From contig NZ_CP047023.1 of the NCBI RefSeq assembly GCF_009796765.1, positions 372,001 to 436,000 on the forward strand: 64,000 nt of DNA. The letters run 5' to 3'. Below, piece after piece: positions 56,911-64,000 of this stretch. The notes under the pieces were generated by a model. The model was not told the origin of the DNA and made no database searches. It saw only the letters and a list, made by a program, of their open reading frames with translations. The position numbers and the translations under genes were made by a program. Each line of letters opens with the position of its first letter. Positions within the stretch are counted from its first letter, which is position 1. The DNA is from Paraglaciecola sp. L3A3 (lineage in GTDB: Bacteria; Pseudomonadota; Gammaproteobacteria; Enterobacterales; Alteromonadaceae).

Positions 56911-58239
56911 TTGAAAAAAATATACATTGGGATTGTTTTTACTGTTATTGGTTCACTGGTTTTTTTAGGCTGGGTGTTGGACTTAGTAGTACAAGATAAC
57001 ACTGAGCAAACTTTACCTGCTGATTTAGTGGTTTATCAAAAAATGATGGCAGGCATGGCTAAATCTTTAGATCAATTGAAAGACTTTGAATTAGCAGCCC
57101 AAGTGACAAAATTTTCTGAACAATTCCAGGTGAGTGTTGTGTTAGAACAAACGGCTAATTTAGCTCTGCCGCAAACGTTGGATAAGCAACTTACAATTCA
57201 CAACACACTTGTTTTGCAATCAGGTGAGGCGACGCATTTTTATTATTTACTCACCGCTCATCCCAATATGTTACTCAGTATGGCTATACCTAAAGAGTCT
57301 GATGAAGGTTATTTGCAGGATATTGCATTAACGTTAGTCTTGTATTTAGGTATCAGTTTGTCTCTGGTGGCATGGCTAGTGCCTTTAACTAAAAGACTCT
57401 CTTTATTAGATAAATTAGCGGCACGATTTGGTCTAGGACAACTTGATGTGCGTATTAAACCTAGTCGTTTTTCTTACATCGATGGAATCGAATCTAGTTT
57501 CAATCGTATGGCCACACAGATAGAAACCTTAGTCGCTGATAATAAATTATTAGCAGGTAGTTTATCCCATGATTTACGTACCCCAGTTGCTTGTTTACGT
57601 TTTGGGATCGAGGCCGCGCTAGATTGTAATGATATAAAGCAAAAAACAGTCTATTTGCACAGAGTCGAGCAAGAGTTAACGCGGCTAGAAAATATGCTCG
57701 AAGCCTTTTTAGAATATGCGAGTATGGAGCGCAATGGTTTATCGTTAAGTCCTGCAGAGCACGATTTAAGCCAATTTGTGACATCAATTGCCAACGAATT
57801 AACTCCCTTAGCCAATAATAAGCAGCAGCGGATTACTGTGCATAAACCAGAAAACGCTATTTCCTTGTACTTTGACGGGCACTGGATACACAGAGCTATT
57901 CTTAATTTGCTCTCTAACGGTATGGATTATTGTGTTAACGCTATTGAAATCCAATTGCAAGAGACTGAATTTGATTGGGTAATTAAGGTTCATGATGACG
58001 GAAAAGGGGTGCCGGTAGATAAACGAGACAGTATCTTTGAGGCCTTTGTCACTGCCAATACAAGTCGTACTCGAGAAAACACAAATTTTGGTTTGGGCTT
58101 AGCCATTGTTAAACGTGTGGCTAATTGGCATGCTGGCCAAGTAAAAGTAGAAACTTCGACCTTGTTAGGTGGTGCCTGCTTTTCTTTCAGTTTACCGAAA
58201 GTTTCTCCATTGATTTCTAAAGAGATTAGTCCAAAATAG
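56911..58239 (+). CDS. Sensor histidine kinase
   Basis: 442 residues from a TTG start. Membrane helices at about 5-26 and 138-160 enclose a periplasmic sensor of about 110 residues; HAMP; phospho-acceptor His220 in S-L-S-H-D-L-R-T-P; ATPase motifs NLLSNGMDYC, DDGKGVP and F-G-L-G-L-A-I-V-K. Partner of the preceding regulator. Confidence 0.93.
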   Translation: MKKIYIGIVFTVIGSLVFLGWVLDLVVQDNTEQTLPADLVVYQKMMAGMAKSLDQLKDFELAAQVTKFSEQFQVSVVLEQTANLALPQTLDKQLTIHNTLVLQSGEATHFYYLLTAHPNMLLSMAIPKESDEGYLQDIALTLVLYLGISLSLVAWLVPLTKRLSLLDKLAARFGLGQLDVRIKPSRFSYIDGIESSFNRMATQIETLVADNKLLAGSLSHDLRTPVACLRFGIEAALDCNDIKQKTVYLHRVEQELTRLENMLEAFLEYASMERNGLSLSPAEHDLSQFVTSIANELTPLANNKQQRITVHKPENAISLYFDGHWIHRAILNLLSNGMDYCVNAIEIQLQETEFDWVIKVHDDGKGVPVDKRDSIFEAFVTANTSRTRENTNFGLGLAIVKRVANWHAGQVKVETSTLLGGACFSFSLPKVSPLISKEISPK

Positions 58240-58298
58240 TAGTTTGTTCGTATGCATACTTTTCTTATCCTCGATTCACTAAACACTAAGAGACATTC

Positions 58299-59381
58299 AT
58301 GAAATACCAAGGCAATTCTGCGTTTAGCCACAAGCAAATAGATAAAGTTGGCGTGTTAATTACAAATTTAGGTACCCCAGATGCGCCAAAGAGAAAACAA
58401 CTCAGAGCCTATTTAAAAGAATTTTTATCGGATCCTAGAGTGGTTGAAGTACCCAGATTAATTTGGTGGTTTATTTTGAATCTAGTGATCCTTAATATTC
58501 GCCCTAGTCGTTCTGCTAAGGCCTATGCAACTGTATGGACCGAAAGGGGCTCACCTTTGATGTTTCATACTCAAGACCAAGCCGTCGATTTAAGAGAAAA
58601 GTTACAACAAATCCACGGTGATAACATAGTGGTTGAATTTGCTATGCGCTATGGCTCTCCTTCGATAGATTCTGTGATAGATAAAATGTTACAGCAAGGG
58701 GTACGAAAATTAGTGGTATTGCCTCTGTATCCTCAATATTGCGCTTCTACTACAGCCTCTACTTTTGATGCAGTGGCTGCTAGTTTAGGTAAAAAACGTT
58801 GGATGCCTGAATTACAATTTATTACTCATTACCACGACCAAGCTGATTATATTCAAGCAGTTGCCGACAAAATTCGCGCTCATTGGCAACAAAATGGTCA
58901 GGCAGAAAAACTAATATTTAGTTATCACGGTATACCTAAGAGATATTTAACCAATGGCGACCCTTACCATTGTGAATGTTATAAAACCTCTCGTTTGATC
59001 GCAGAAAATTTGGGTTTAGCAAAAGATCAACATTTTACTAGTTTTCAGTCGCGTTTTGGTCGAGAAGAATGGCTGAAGCCCTATACCGATTTTTCGTTAA
59101 AACAATTTGCCGCTGAGGGAGTGAAGTCTGTGCAGGTGGTTTGCCCTGGGTTCTCAGCTGATTGTCTAGAAACTATTGAAGAAGTTGCAGTAGAAAACCG
59201 TGATTATTTTTTAAATGCTGGTGGTGAAAGTTACCAGTACATTGAAGCATTAAATGCTGAACCTGCGCATATAGATGCTATGGCACAAATTCTTCAGCCC
59301 TATTTAGCTAATATGATTAATTCACCACAAAACTTGGCACAGCGAGAAAAATTGGCTAAATCTTTAGGTGCAGAAAAGTAG
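58299..59381 (+). CDS. hemH: Ferrochelatase
   Basis: 360 residues. Inserts Fe2+ into protoporphyrin IX to make haem. Conserved GVLITNLGTPDAP, MRYGSPSI, FSYHGIPKRYL (catalytic His), SFQSRFGREEWLKPYT and CPGFSADCLETIEE. CACTAAGAG lies upstream. Monocistronic. Confidence 0.95.
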   Translation: MKYQGNSAFSHKQIDKVGVLITNLGTPDAPKRKQLRAYLKEFLSDPRVVEVPRLIWWFILNLVILNIRPSRSAKAYATVWTERGSPLMFHTQDQAVDLREKLQQIHGDNIVVEFAMRYGSPSIDSVIDKMLQQGVRKLVVLPLYPQYCASTTASTFDAVAASLGKKRWMPELQFITHYHDQADYIQAVADKIRAHWQQNGQAEKLIFSYHGIPKRYLTNGDPYHCECYKTSRLIAENLGLAKDQHFTSFQSRFGREEWLKPYTDFSLKQFAAEGVKSVQVVCPGFSADCLETIEEVAVENRDYFLNAGGESYQYIEALNAEPAHIDAMAQILQPYLANMINSPQNLAQREKLAKSLGAEK

Positions 59382-59585
59382 TTTAATTTTTTGATAATGT
59401 CGTTCCCATAAATGTCAGCATTAATCATACTGGCGAAAGTTATGTCTACACATTATTCCAACCATCGTAAGCCTTCTTGCCGTTATGTTGGCGGTACTCG
59501 GTTATACTGTTGGAATTTATATGGCTTGGTTATGTGGGCAGATATTACAAGCCATTAATTGATTTAAATTTAGCTAAGGCCATCT
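59382..59585 (+). other. Intergenic region with a possible small membrane peptide
   Basis: One frame (about 59446-59562) reads as a hydrophobic peptide of about 38 residues (for example IVSLLAVMLAVLGYTVGIYM) ending in TGA, but no clear start codon with a ribosome site is seen. It may be a gene relic or chance. Confidence 0.2.
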
Positions 59586-59999
59586 ATGACAAATAAAATT
59601 CAAGCTCCGGAAGCATTATTAAAAGCACAAAAATTAGCTGATTTAACTGACACTAAGATACGCATTCCTTTTTTAGGACTCAGTTTTGGCTTAGATTTTT
59701 TAATCGGTTTAATTCCATTTGTGGGAGACATTATTATGGCCGTTGTTTCTTTGCAAATAGTAAAATTAGCCAAAGATATGGCTGTACCCGCAGAGCTAAG
59801 AACCTTAATGTATCGACATATTGTATTAGATTTTTTATTTGGTTTAATCCCAATGGTTGGGGATTTTGTAGATTTGTTTTATAAAGCCAATCAAAAAAAT
59901 GTGCGTATTATGGAAACATGGTGGGTGAGTGAAAACCATCAAAAAATAAAAGCCAGTAGCCAAGCAATGGTTAATGAATGGAATAATGTTAAACAATAA
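59586..59999 (+). CDS. DUF4112 membrane protein
   Basis: 137 residues. RIPFLGLSFGLDFLIGLIPFVGDIIMAVVS followed by HIVLDFLFGLIPMVGDFVDLFYKAN, with its doubled L-I-P-x-V-G-D motif, defines DUF4112. Two to three membrane segments. Function unknown. Confidence 0.88.
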   Translation: MTNKIQAPEALLKAQKLADLTDTKIRIPFLGLSFGLDFLIGLIPFVGDIIMAVVSLQIVKLAKDMAVPAELRTLMYRHIVLDFLFGLIPMVGDFVDLFYKANQKNVRIMETWWVSENHQKIKASSQAMVNEWNNVKQ

Positions 60000-60027
60000 A
60001 GAATTTAATCTTCATTTGTTGAGGGTG

Positions 60028-60897
60028 TTAGGGGGATAATTGAAACCATAATTTTTTATTATTAATAGGTGTCTCAATTGGCAATAAAGGGTTTGTTAAT
60101 AAATGTATCTTACGATTTTTCCAATCTATGATATTAAAGGTTTGTTGATGTGTTGGGTAGTTAGTGAATAGTTGCTCAAAGCTGCCCTGTGTAATCGCTT
60201 GCAATAAACTATATTCAATACGCTCGGCTAGTTTTGTATTATTTTTGCCAACAAAAAAATATATGGCTGTGGGGTATACCAATAGATTTTTTTTATCTAT
60301 CACTAGTTTACTCGATTTTATTTGTTCCTTTTCAGCCCACACCTCAATGACTGAACGAGGAAAGTAATCGTAAAACCCCTTGCTTAAGCTTTTGAATATT
60401 GTACTGTACCACTCACTACTAGCGACATTAAAACCATTAGCTTGTAAAATCTCATAATCCGGCCAACCAAAACCTTGAACTGCGACTAATTTTTTCAGAG
60501 AGTCTGTATTTTTTATCTCAGCAAACTTATTTATTTGATTTTCTCTTATTACCAGAACTCGGTAGCCTAACAGACCCTTTAATAGAGGAATACGAATTGG
60601 TAAAGCGCTTTCTTCTCTTTGCTTAGATGTCATGACCCACATTATATCTAGGGAGCCATCATTGATACTTTGGATTTGACGTTGTTCAGACATAGGTATA
60701 TTTAAATTTTCTAAAATAAAAGGACCATATTTTTCAGAAGAGGATTCGAGTGACAAATGCAGTAATTCGACATAATAAGATTGTTGATTATGAGCGTCAT
60801 TGTGATTTGAGTAGCGGACTTTATTGAAAGCGAAAATTGACTCAGAAAAGAGTAGAACGCAAATAATTAGGATATTGCTAATTGTCCGCATTGCCAT
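60028..60897 (-). CDS. Periplasmic substrate-binding-like protein
   Basis: 289 residues with a signal peptide (ILIICVLLFSESIFA). Fold like the solute-binding family 3 (INDGSLDIMWVMTSKQREE, LLKGLLGYRVLVIREN, AVQGFGWPDYEILQANGF). No transporter genes are nearby, so it may be a stand-alone sensor or orphan protein. Confidence 0.65.
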   Translation of the reverse strand: MAMRTISNILIICVLLFSESIFAFNKVRYSNHNDAHNQQSYYVELLHLSLESSSEKYGPFILENLNIPMSEQRQIQSINDGSLDIMWVMTSKQREESALPIRIPLLKGLLGYRVLVIRENQINKFAEIKNTDSLKKLVAVQGFGWPDYEILQANGFNVASSEWYSTIFKSLSKGFYDYFPRSVIEVWAEKEQIKSSKLVIDKKNLLVYPTAIYFFVGKNNTKLAERIEYSLLQAITQGSFEQLFTNYPTHQQTFNIIDWKNRKIHLLTNPLLPIETPINNKKLWFQLSP

Positions 60898-60968
60898 CTC
60901 ATATTCTAAGTGCTTATCGCATTAGACTTAAATTAAACAATTGGTACTATATACATAAATATAGATGA

Positions 60969-61415
60969 ATGTCAGGAAATAGTGTGTCTAAGTTACGTTT
61001 CAATTTTGCAATTAGTAGTTATGGAATATATGAAAATTGGGACGAAAAAAGTAAGCAGTTACCTAACATTCAAACCTTTACCACTAACATCCCCGCCCAA
61101 TTAGATATTGAATTTGGTTTCATTCTGCACGCCTTAAAAGCGAAAGGTAAGCGTCTTGATTGGACTATCTTTCATCCTGATTTACCTGATAAAAATGGCG
61201 TGGTCATGCCTCCTTTTGAGGGGGAAGTTTATGTGCGTAATAATGACTGGGAATTTTATTTAGGGGATACAATATGGGAGCCTATCCACAATAAAGTAGG
61301 GGATTGGCGTATGATAATTGAATGTGATGATAAAATTATCGCTGAAAAAACCTTTAGTGTATTAGTTGAGCATGGTGATGGTGAAATTCAATTTTGGAAA
61401 AAAAGAGGTTATTAG
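60969..61415 (+). CDS. DUF3859 protein
   Basis: 148 residues. FAISSYGIYENW, L-D-I-E-F-G-F-I-L, TIFHPDLPDKNGVVMPPFEGEVYVRNND and L-G-D-T-I-W-E-P are characteristic. No signal peptide. Start ATG 60969 or GTG 60984 cannot be separated by sequence. Function unknown. Confidence 0.75.
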   Translation: MSGNSVSKLRFNFAISSYGIYENWDEKSKQLPNIQTFTTNIPAQLDIEFGFILHALKAKGKRLDWTIFHPDLPDKNGVVMPPFEGEVYVRNNDWEFYLGDTIWEPIHNKVGDWRMIIECDDKIIAEKTFSVLVEHGDGEIQFWKKRGY

Positions 61416-61497
61416 CCTTTATATTAATAACAGAAAATATCTATCTAAGCCGAAAGCGAATAGATACACTAGGGTTTTGCTTTAACCATATTCTTAA

Positions 61498-61971
61498 ATG
61501 ACTCAACCATTTCACTATTCAACCAGTTATATACTGGATAAAAGCCATTTCGGCGAAACTTTTGATGAAACCTTCGTTAAAGTTGAGCCTAAAAAAGCCT
61601 ACTCTAAATCAATGATTTTAGCCCTGCTGGGAACGATATTGCTTTTCGCTACAAAGCTTGATCCCTATATCTCTTGGTTTGTAATCGTTTGGTCTGGGAT
61701 AGAGGCCTTAAGTGTGCGTTTTCACCGCTCTTGGTGGTTAGCCAGACAAATGATAAGTAAAGCAGCTAATAATGATTTAACCCTCACCCTAGATGAAAAG
61801 GGAGTGAGCACTCAGTCTAACTCGGTTAAGAGCTTTATTGCCTGGGACGATATCGTAAAAATTGAGCAAACTAAGCAAGGTTGGTTGTTGTTTTATGGCA
61901 AGGGAAAGTCTTACCTATCAAATCGTTGTTTATCGCCAGAGGCGCAAGAGTTTGTGGCAATGAAGGTCTAA
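61498..61971 (+). CDS. YcxB-like membrane protein
   Basis: 157 residues. Two adjacent membrane helices (about 38-75), then a YcxB-like cytoplasmic domain (L-T-L-D-E-K-G-V-S-T-Q-S; FIAWDDIVKIEQT; S-Y-L-S-N-R-C-L). Its stop codon touches the first base of the palindromic element at 61971. Confidence 0.75.
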   Translation: MTQPFHYSTSYILDKSHFGETFDETFVKVEPKKAYSKSMILALLGTILLFATKLDPYISWFVIVWSGIEALSVRFHRSWWLARQMISKAANNDLTLTLDEKGVSTQSNSVKSFIAWDDIVKIEQTKQGWLLFYGKGKSYLSNRCLSPEAQEFVAMKV

Positions 61972-62235
61972 TACCAATCCATATTGATAAGTGAACTCTC
62001 AGAATGCATCCAGCGGTTTTTGAACAAGGCGTCGGTGTGCAGTAATGGTTATTCCCTTTCAAATACCGAGAACGCAGGGCAAAAGCCGCTGGGGCATTCC
62101 TTTCAGGCGAGTTTTAAATGAGCTTACTCTGCGTTGCTCGAACTCAAAAGAGCACCACTATTCCTTCATTCAAGCGCCTTGATTAAGCTCATTTAAATTC
62201 TCGCTGAGTGCACACTTATCAATACGGATTGGTAT
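61971..62235. mobile_element. MITE-like element with ATACCAATCC terminal inverted repeats
   Basis: Left end ATACCAATCCATATTGATAA (from 61971) and right end TTATCAATACGGATTGGTAT (to 62235) match in inverted orientation over 22 bases with one mismatch. Inside is a second inverted pair (62107-62126 and 62184-62204). No ORF. A minimal version of the same family is at 34187-34240. Confidence 0.75.
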
Positions 62236-62239
62236 AATG

Positions 62240-62480
62240 ACTTGAAAAGCATGGCTGCGCCACTTATTCGCTGCGCTTAGTATGTACTGCGTACACTAAG
62301 ATTATTCACTGCGTTCACAAAGCATTCGCTTCGCTTACTGCCATCTCGATAACTGCGTCCTGCGGTACTCTACCTTCCGCCATCCCTGGCGATCGCATGG
62401 CTTTTACCTTCTAGTAGTCTGTGTTGCTCGGCGAACTTGGAGTCGCGACAAACCCAAAGCATGTGCTTGGTACACAAAGT
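62240..62480. repeat. Degenerate short-motif repeat stretch
   Basis: Contains many variants of a (C/A)CTGCGTNC-like or CGCTGCGC motif (for example TTCGCTGCGCTT, TACTGCGTAC, CACTGCGTTCAC, TTCGCTTCGCTT, AACTGCGTCCTGCGG) and small palindromes such as CTTAGT...ACTAAG. No ORF. Such stretches occur as dispersed intergenic filler in related genomes (from memory). Confidence 0.4.
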
Positions 62481-62592
62481 ATGGCTACTTAGATAGTTTT
62501 ATAAAGCCATTGGCAATGATAACTGTCCTGATAGTAGTGTGTTATATAAAAAATAAATTTATATATAATCTCCATTCAACATAAAAGAAAAC

Positions 62593-62754
62593 ATGAAATT
62601 ACTAAAATTAGGACTAGTGGCACTGATACTCGTATATACGAGTATCAGTGCCCAAGATATAACAATAATCCCTAAACCTAGCAATATTGAAATCAGTGAT
62701 AAAACTACTATTTTTTCTCACAATACTTGTTTATCTGCAAATAATAGTAAGTAA
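62593..62754 (+). pseudogene. 5' fragment of a GH20-like beta-hexosaminidase gene
   Basis: 53 codons: a signal peptide ending I-S-A, then D-I-T-I-I-P-K-P-S-N-I-E, which is the usual N-terminal start of GH20 hexosaminidases, after which the ORF stops. The catalytic domain is missing, so the gene is a remnant. It converges with the GH29 gene seven bases away, suggesting a rearranged glycan-utilisation locus. Confidence 0.55.
62619..62652. repeat. 34-bp perfect palindrome in the signal-peptide codons
   Basis: Arms GGCACTGATACTCGTAT (62619-62635) and ATACGAGTATCAGTGCC (62636-62652) with no loop. It lies within the coding sequence of the truncated gene's signal peptide. It could form a cruciform or an mRNA hairpin. 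Confidence 0.9.
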
Positions 62755-62761
62755 TATCATT

Positions 62762-64000
62762 TTACTTTTTATGTGCCCCGTCTAAATTTACCTTTTTAGT
62801 GCCCTTCAAAGCTTGGTCTACATCCCTTACGATGACATTAGGGTGATGTTGTTCTGCATCAGTTTTAATTTCAAAAGACCATGCATATTGACTCTTCCCT
62901 AAATCTGTCGGCGGGGTTATTCGCAGACCATTAGGAGTCATTTTCCAGGTTACTGCGGCATCAGAGCCAAGTAAACTAACATTTTCAACCTGACTCTCAT
63001 TCCAACCTGCAGTCCCAGAAATAGTAAAAGGAGCTATTGGTGCCTCTAACTTAATTGCATAAAGTTTCTTGCCATTAGTGGTAAAGACTAAGTGTTCTTT
63101 AACTTGATCAGGCACCTTCCAATAGCGACTACCGTAGATTGCTGGAGCATTTATTTTAAGCCATTTACCCATTGCTTTAAGGCGTTCAAGTTGAGGTTTT
63201 GGAACCGTTCCATCAGCCTTGGGTCCTATATTTATCAGAAAATTTCCGTTGCGACTGATCACTTCGGCCATTTCGTGGATCACACTTTCGATGGTTTTGT
63301 AGGTGTCATTCTCTAAATAGCCAAAAGAAGTACCGAAGGTTGTGCAACTTTGCCACTTGGGACCAATCACCTTCATTTTGAGGTTATCTCTTTCCAAGTT
63401 ACCTACACCATCAGGCCAATTTCTATTTCTGCCTTTATTGTTCATGTAAACCTCAGCCCCACGAGCTGCTCCGTCGTTCATAAAATCTGTTATCATGCCG
63501 CGCAACCGATCATCAAAGTACTGAACTTCAGGCGACGAAACACCTGCACGTACATTATTACCATCACGTGTATAGAGAGGGAAATCGTCCATCCATAAGA
63601 AATCTGGTTGATATTTTTCTTGAATTTCTTTCCATCGAGCCACATAGCTGTCAACGAACTCAGTAGTCGTACCAAAAGGTCCGTAAAGCGATGCAGCCTC
63701 GGGCACGCGTTTAATTTCTTCCAAGATGATTTCGTAGGGGTCGACATCTACTTTATACATTCTTTTTGCAAAAAAACTTTGATGTCTTTCTCGATGATAT
63801 GAAGGAGCAAACTTCAGTCCTTGCTTTTTAACCGCTTTACTGAGATCCCCAATTAAGTCGCGCTTAGGTCCCATGTCGGCTGCATTCCATGGCGTTAAGT
63901 CCGAATCCCAATTAGCCCAACCATCGTGGTGCTCGGCTGTCATTACGACATACTTAGCCCCAACTTCAGCGAAAAGTTCAGCCCACTCATCTGGATCCCA
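62762..64000 (-). CDS. GH29 alpha-L-fucosidase (5' end beyond window)
   Basis: Runs off the window on its N-terminal side; the frame is open to base 64000 (W-D-P-D-E-W-A-E-L-F). GH29 hallmarks: M-T-A-E-H-H-D-G near the start, P-D-F-L-W-M-D-D-F with the probable nucleophile Asp, and N-G-N-F-L-I-N-I-G-P-K-A-D-G-T. A C-terminal beta-sandwich follows (about the last 110 residues). Removes alpha-L-fucose from glycans; substrate unknown, but fits a marine polysaccharide degrader. Confidence 0.92.
   Translation of the reverse strand, partial: WDPDEWAELFAEVGAKYVVMTAEHHDGWANWDSDLTPWNAADMGPKRDLIGDLSKAVKKQGLKFAPSYHRERHQSFFAKRMYKVDVDPYEIILEEIKRVPEAASLYGPFGTTTEFVDSYVARWKEIQEKYQPDFLWMDDFPLYTRDGNNVRAGVSSPEVQYFDDRLRGMITDFMNDGAARGAEVYMNNKGRNRNWPDGVGNLERDNLKMKVIGPKWQSCTTFGTSFGYLENDTYKTIESVIHEMAEVISRNGNFLINIGPKADGTVPKPQLERLKAMGKWLKINAPAIYGSRYWKVPDQVKEHLVFTTNGKKLYAIKLEAPIAPFTISGTAGWNESQVENVSLLGSDAAVTWKMTPNGLRITPPTDLGKSQYAWSFEIKTDAEQHHPNVIVRDVDQALKGTKKVNLDGAHKK

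Noticed and set aside
59446..59562. Small hydrophobic peptide gene before DUF4112
   Set aside because: No convincing start codon or ribosome site; kept only as a note on the intergenic region.

Overview
The window reads as chromosome of a marine gammaproteobacterium of the Alteromonadales, most like the Paraglaciecola/Glaciecola/Alteromonas group. This is inferred from gene content: a complete Na+-NQR operon with apbE and nqrM, a FabV enoyl reductase, a PEP-CTERM-like exported protein, DUF3019 and MipA/OmpV genes, a polysaccharide-type glycoside hydrolase at the end, and the amiB-mutL-miaA-hfq-hflXKC gene order. No rRNA, tRNA or CRISPR array was seen.

Layout. 1-6.8 kb is an accessory island: orphan Rhs C-terminal toxin fragments, each followed by a putative immunity gene, interleaved with short palindromic repeats (core GGGTCAGAGCCG / CGGCTCTGACCC) that also flank a RAYT-type HUH transposase gene at 6.06-6.77 kb. 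6.8-16.3 kb holds an AraC/GyrI-like regulator, an exported hydrolase, a cyclophilin, rlmG, an AlkB-like dioxygenase, a BolA-like protein, a TRAP transporter and fabV. 16.7-23.9 kb is the nqrABCDEF-apbE-nqrM cluster behind a long leader with an inverted repeat. 24.2-35.6 kb carries a choice-of-anchor-L exported protein, a peptidoglycan-binding-like protein with a glycosyltransferase, dinB under a LexA box, small conserved genes, a dehydratase, two spondin-domain proteins with a response regulator, and trmN. 35.7-47.1 kb is housekeeping: a CheW-like protein, queG divergent from nnr, tsaE, amiB, mutL, miaA, hfq, hflX, hflK, hflC.

47.2-52.3 kb (minus strand) is an operon-like set of four genes: coiled-coil protein, membrane protein with a roadblock/longin-like cytoplasmic part and an OmpA-like periplasmic end, Rab-like small GTPase, and a PAS/GGDEF(degenerate)/EAL protein. 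It looks like a trans-envelope G-protein module linked to cyclic-di-GMP breakdown. 52.5-58.2 kb has a TonB-dependent receptor and a mipA/DUF3019/response regulator/histidine kinase cluster. 58.3-62 kb has hemH and small conserved genes. 62-64 kb has a non-coding element with terminal inverted repeats, a degenerate repeat stretch, a truncated GH20-like gene containing a 34-bp perfect palindrome, and a GH29 fucosidase that runs off the end.

The two regions most worth attention are the toxin/immunity island, whose joints repeatedly coincide with RAYT-type repeats, and the GTPase/OmpA/EAL operon.
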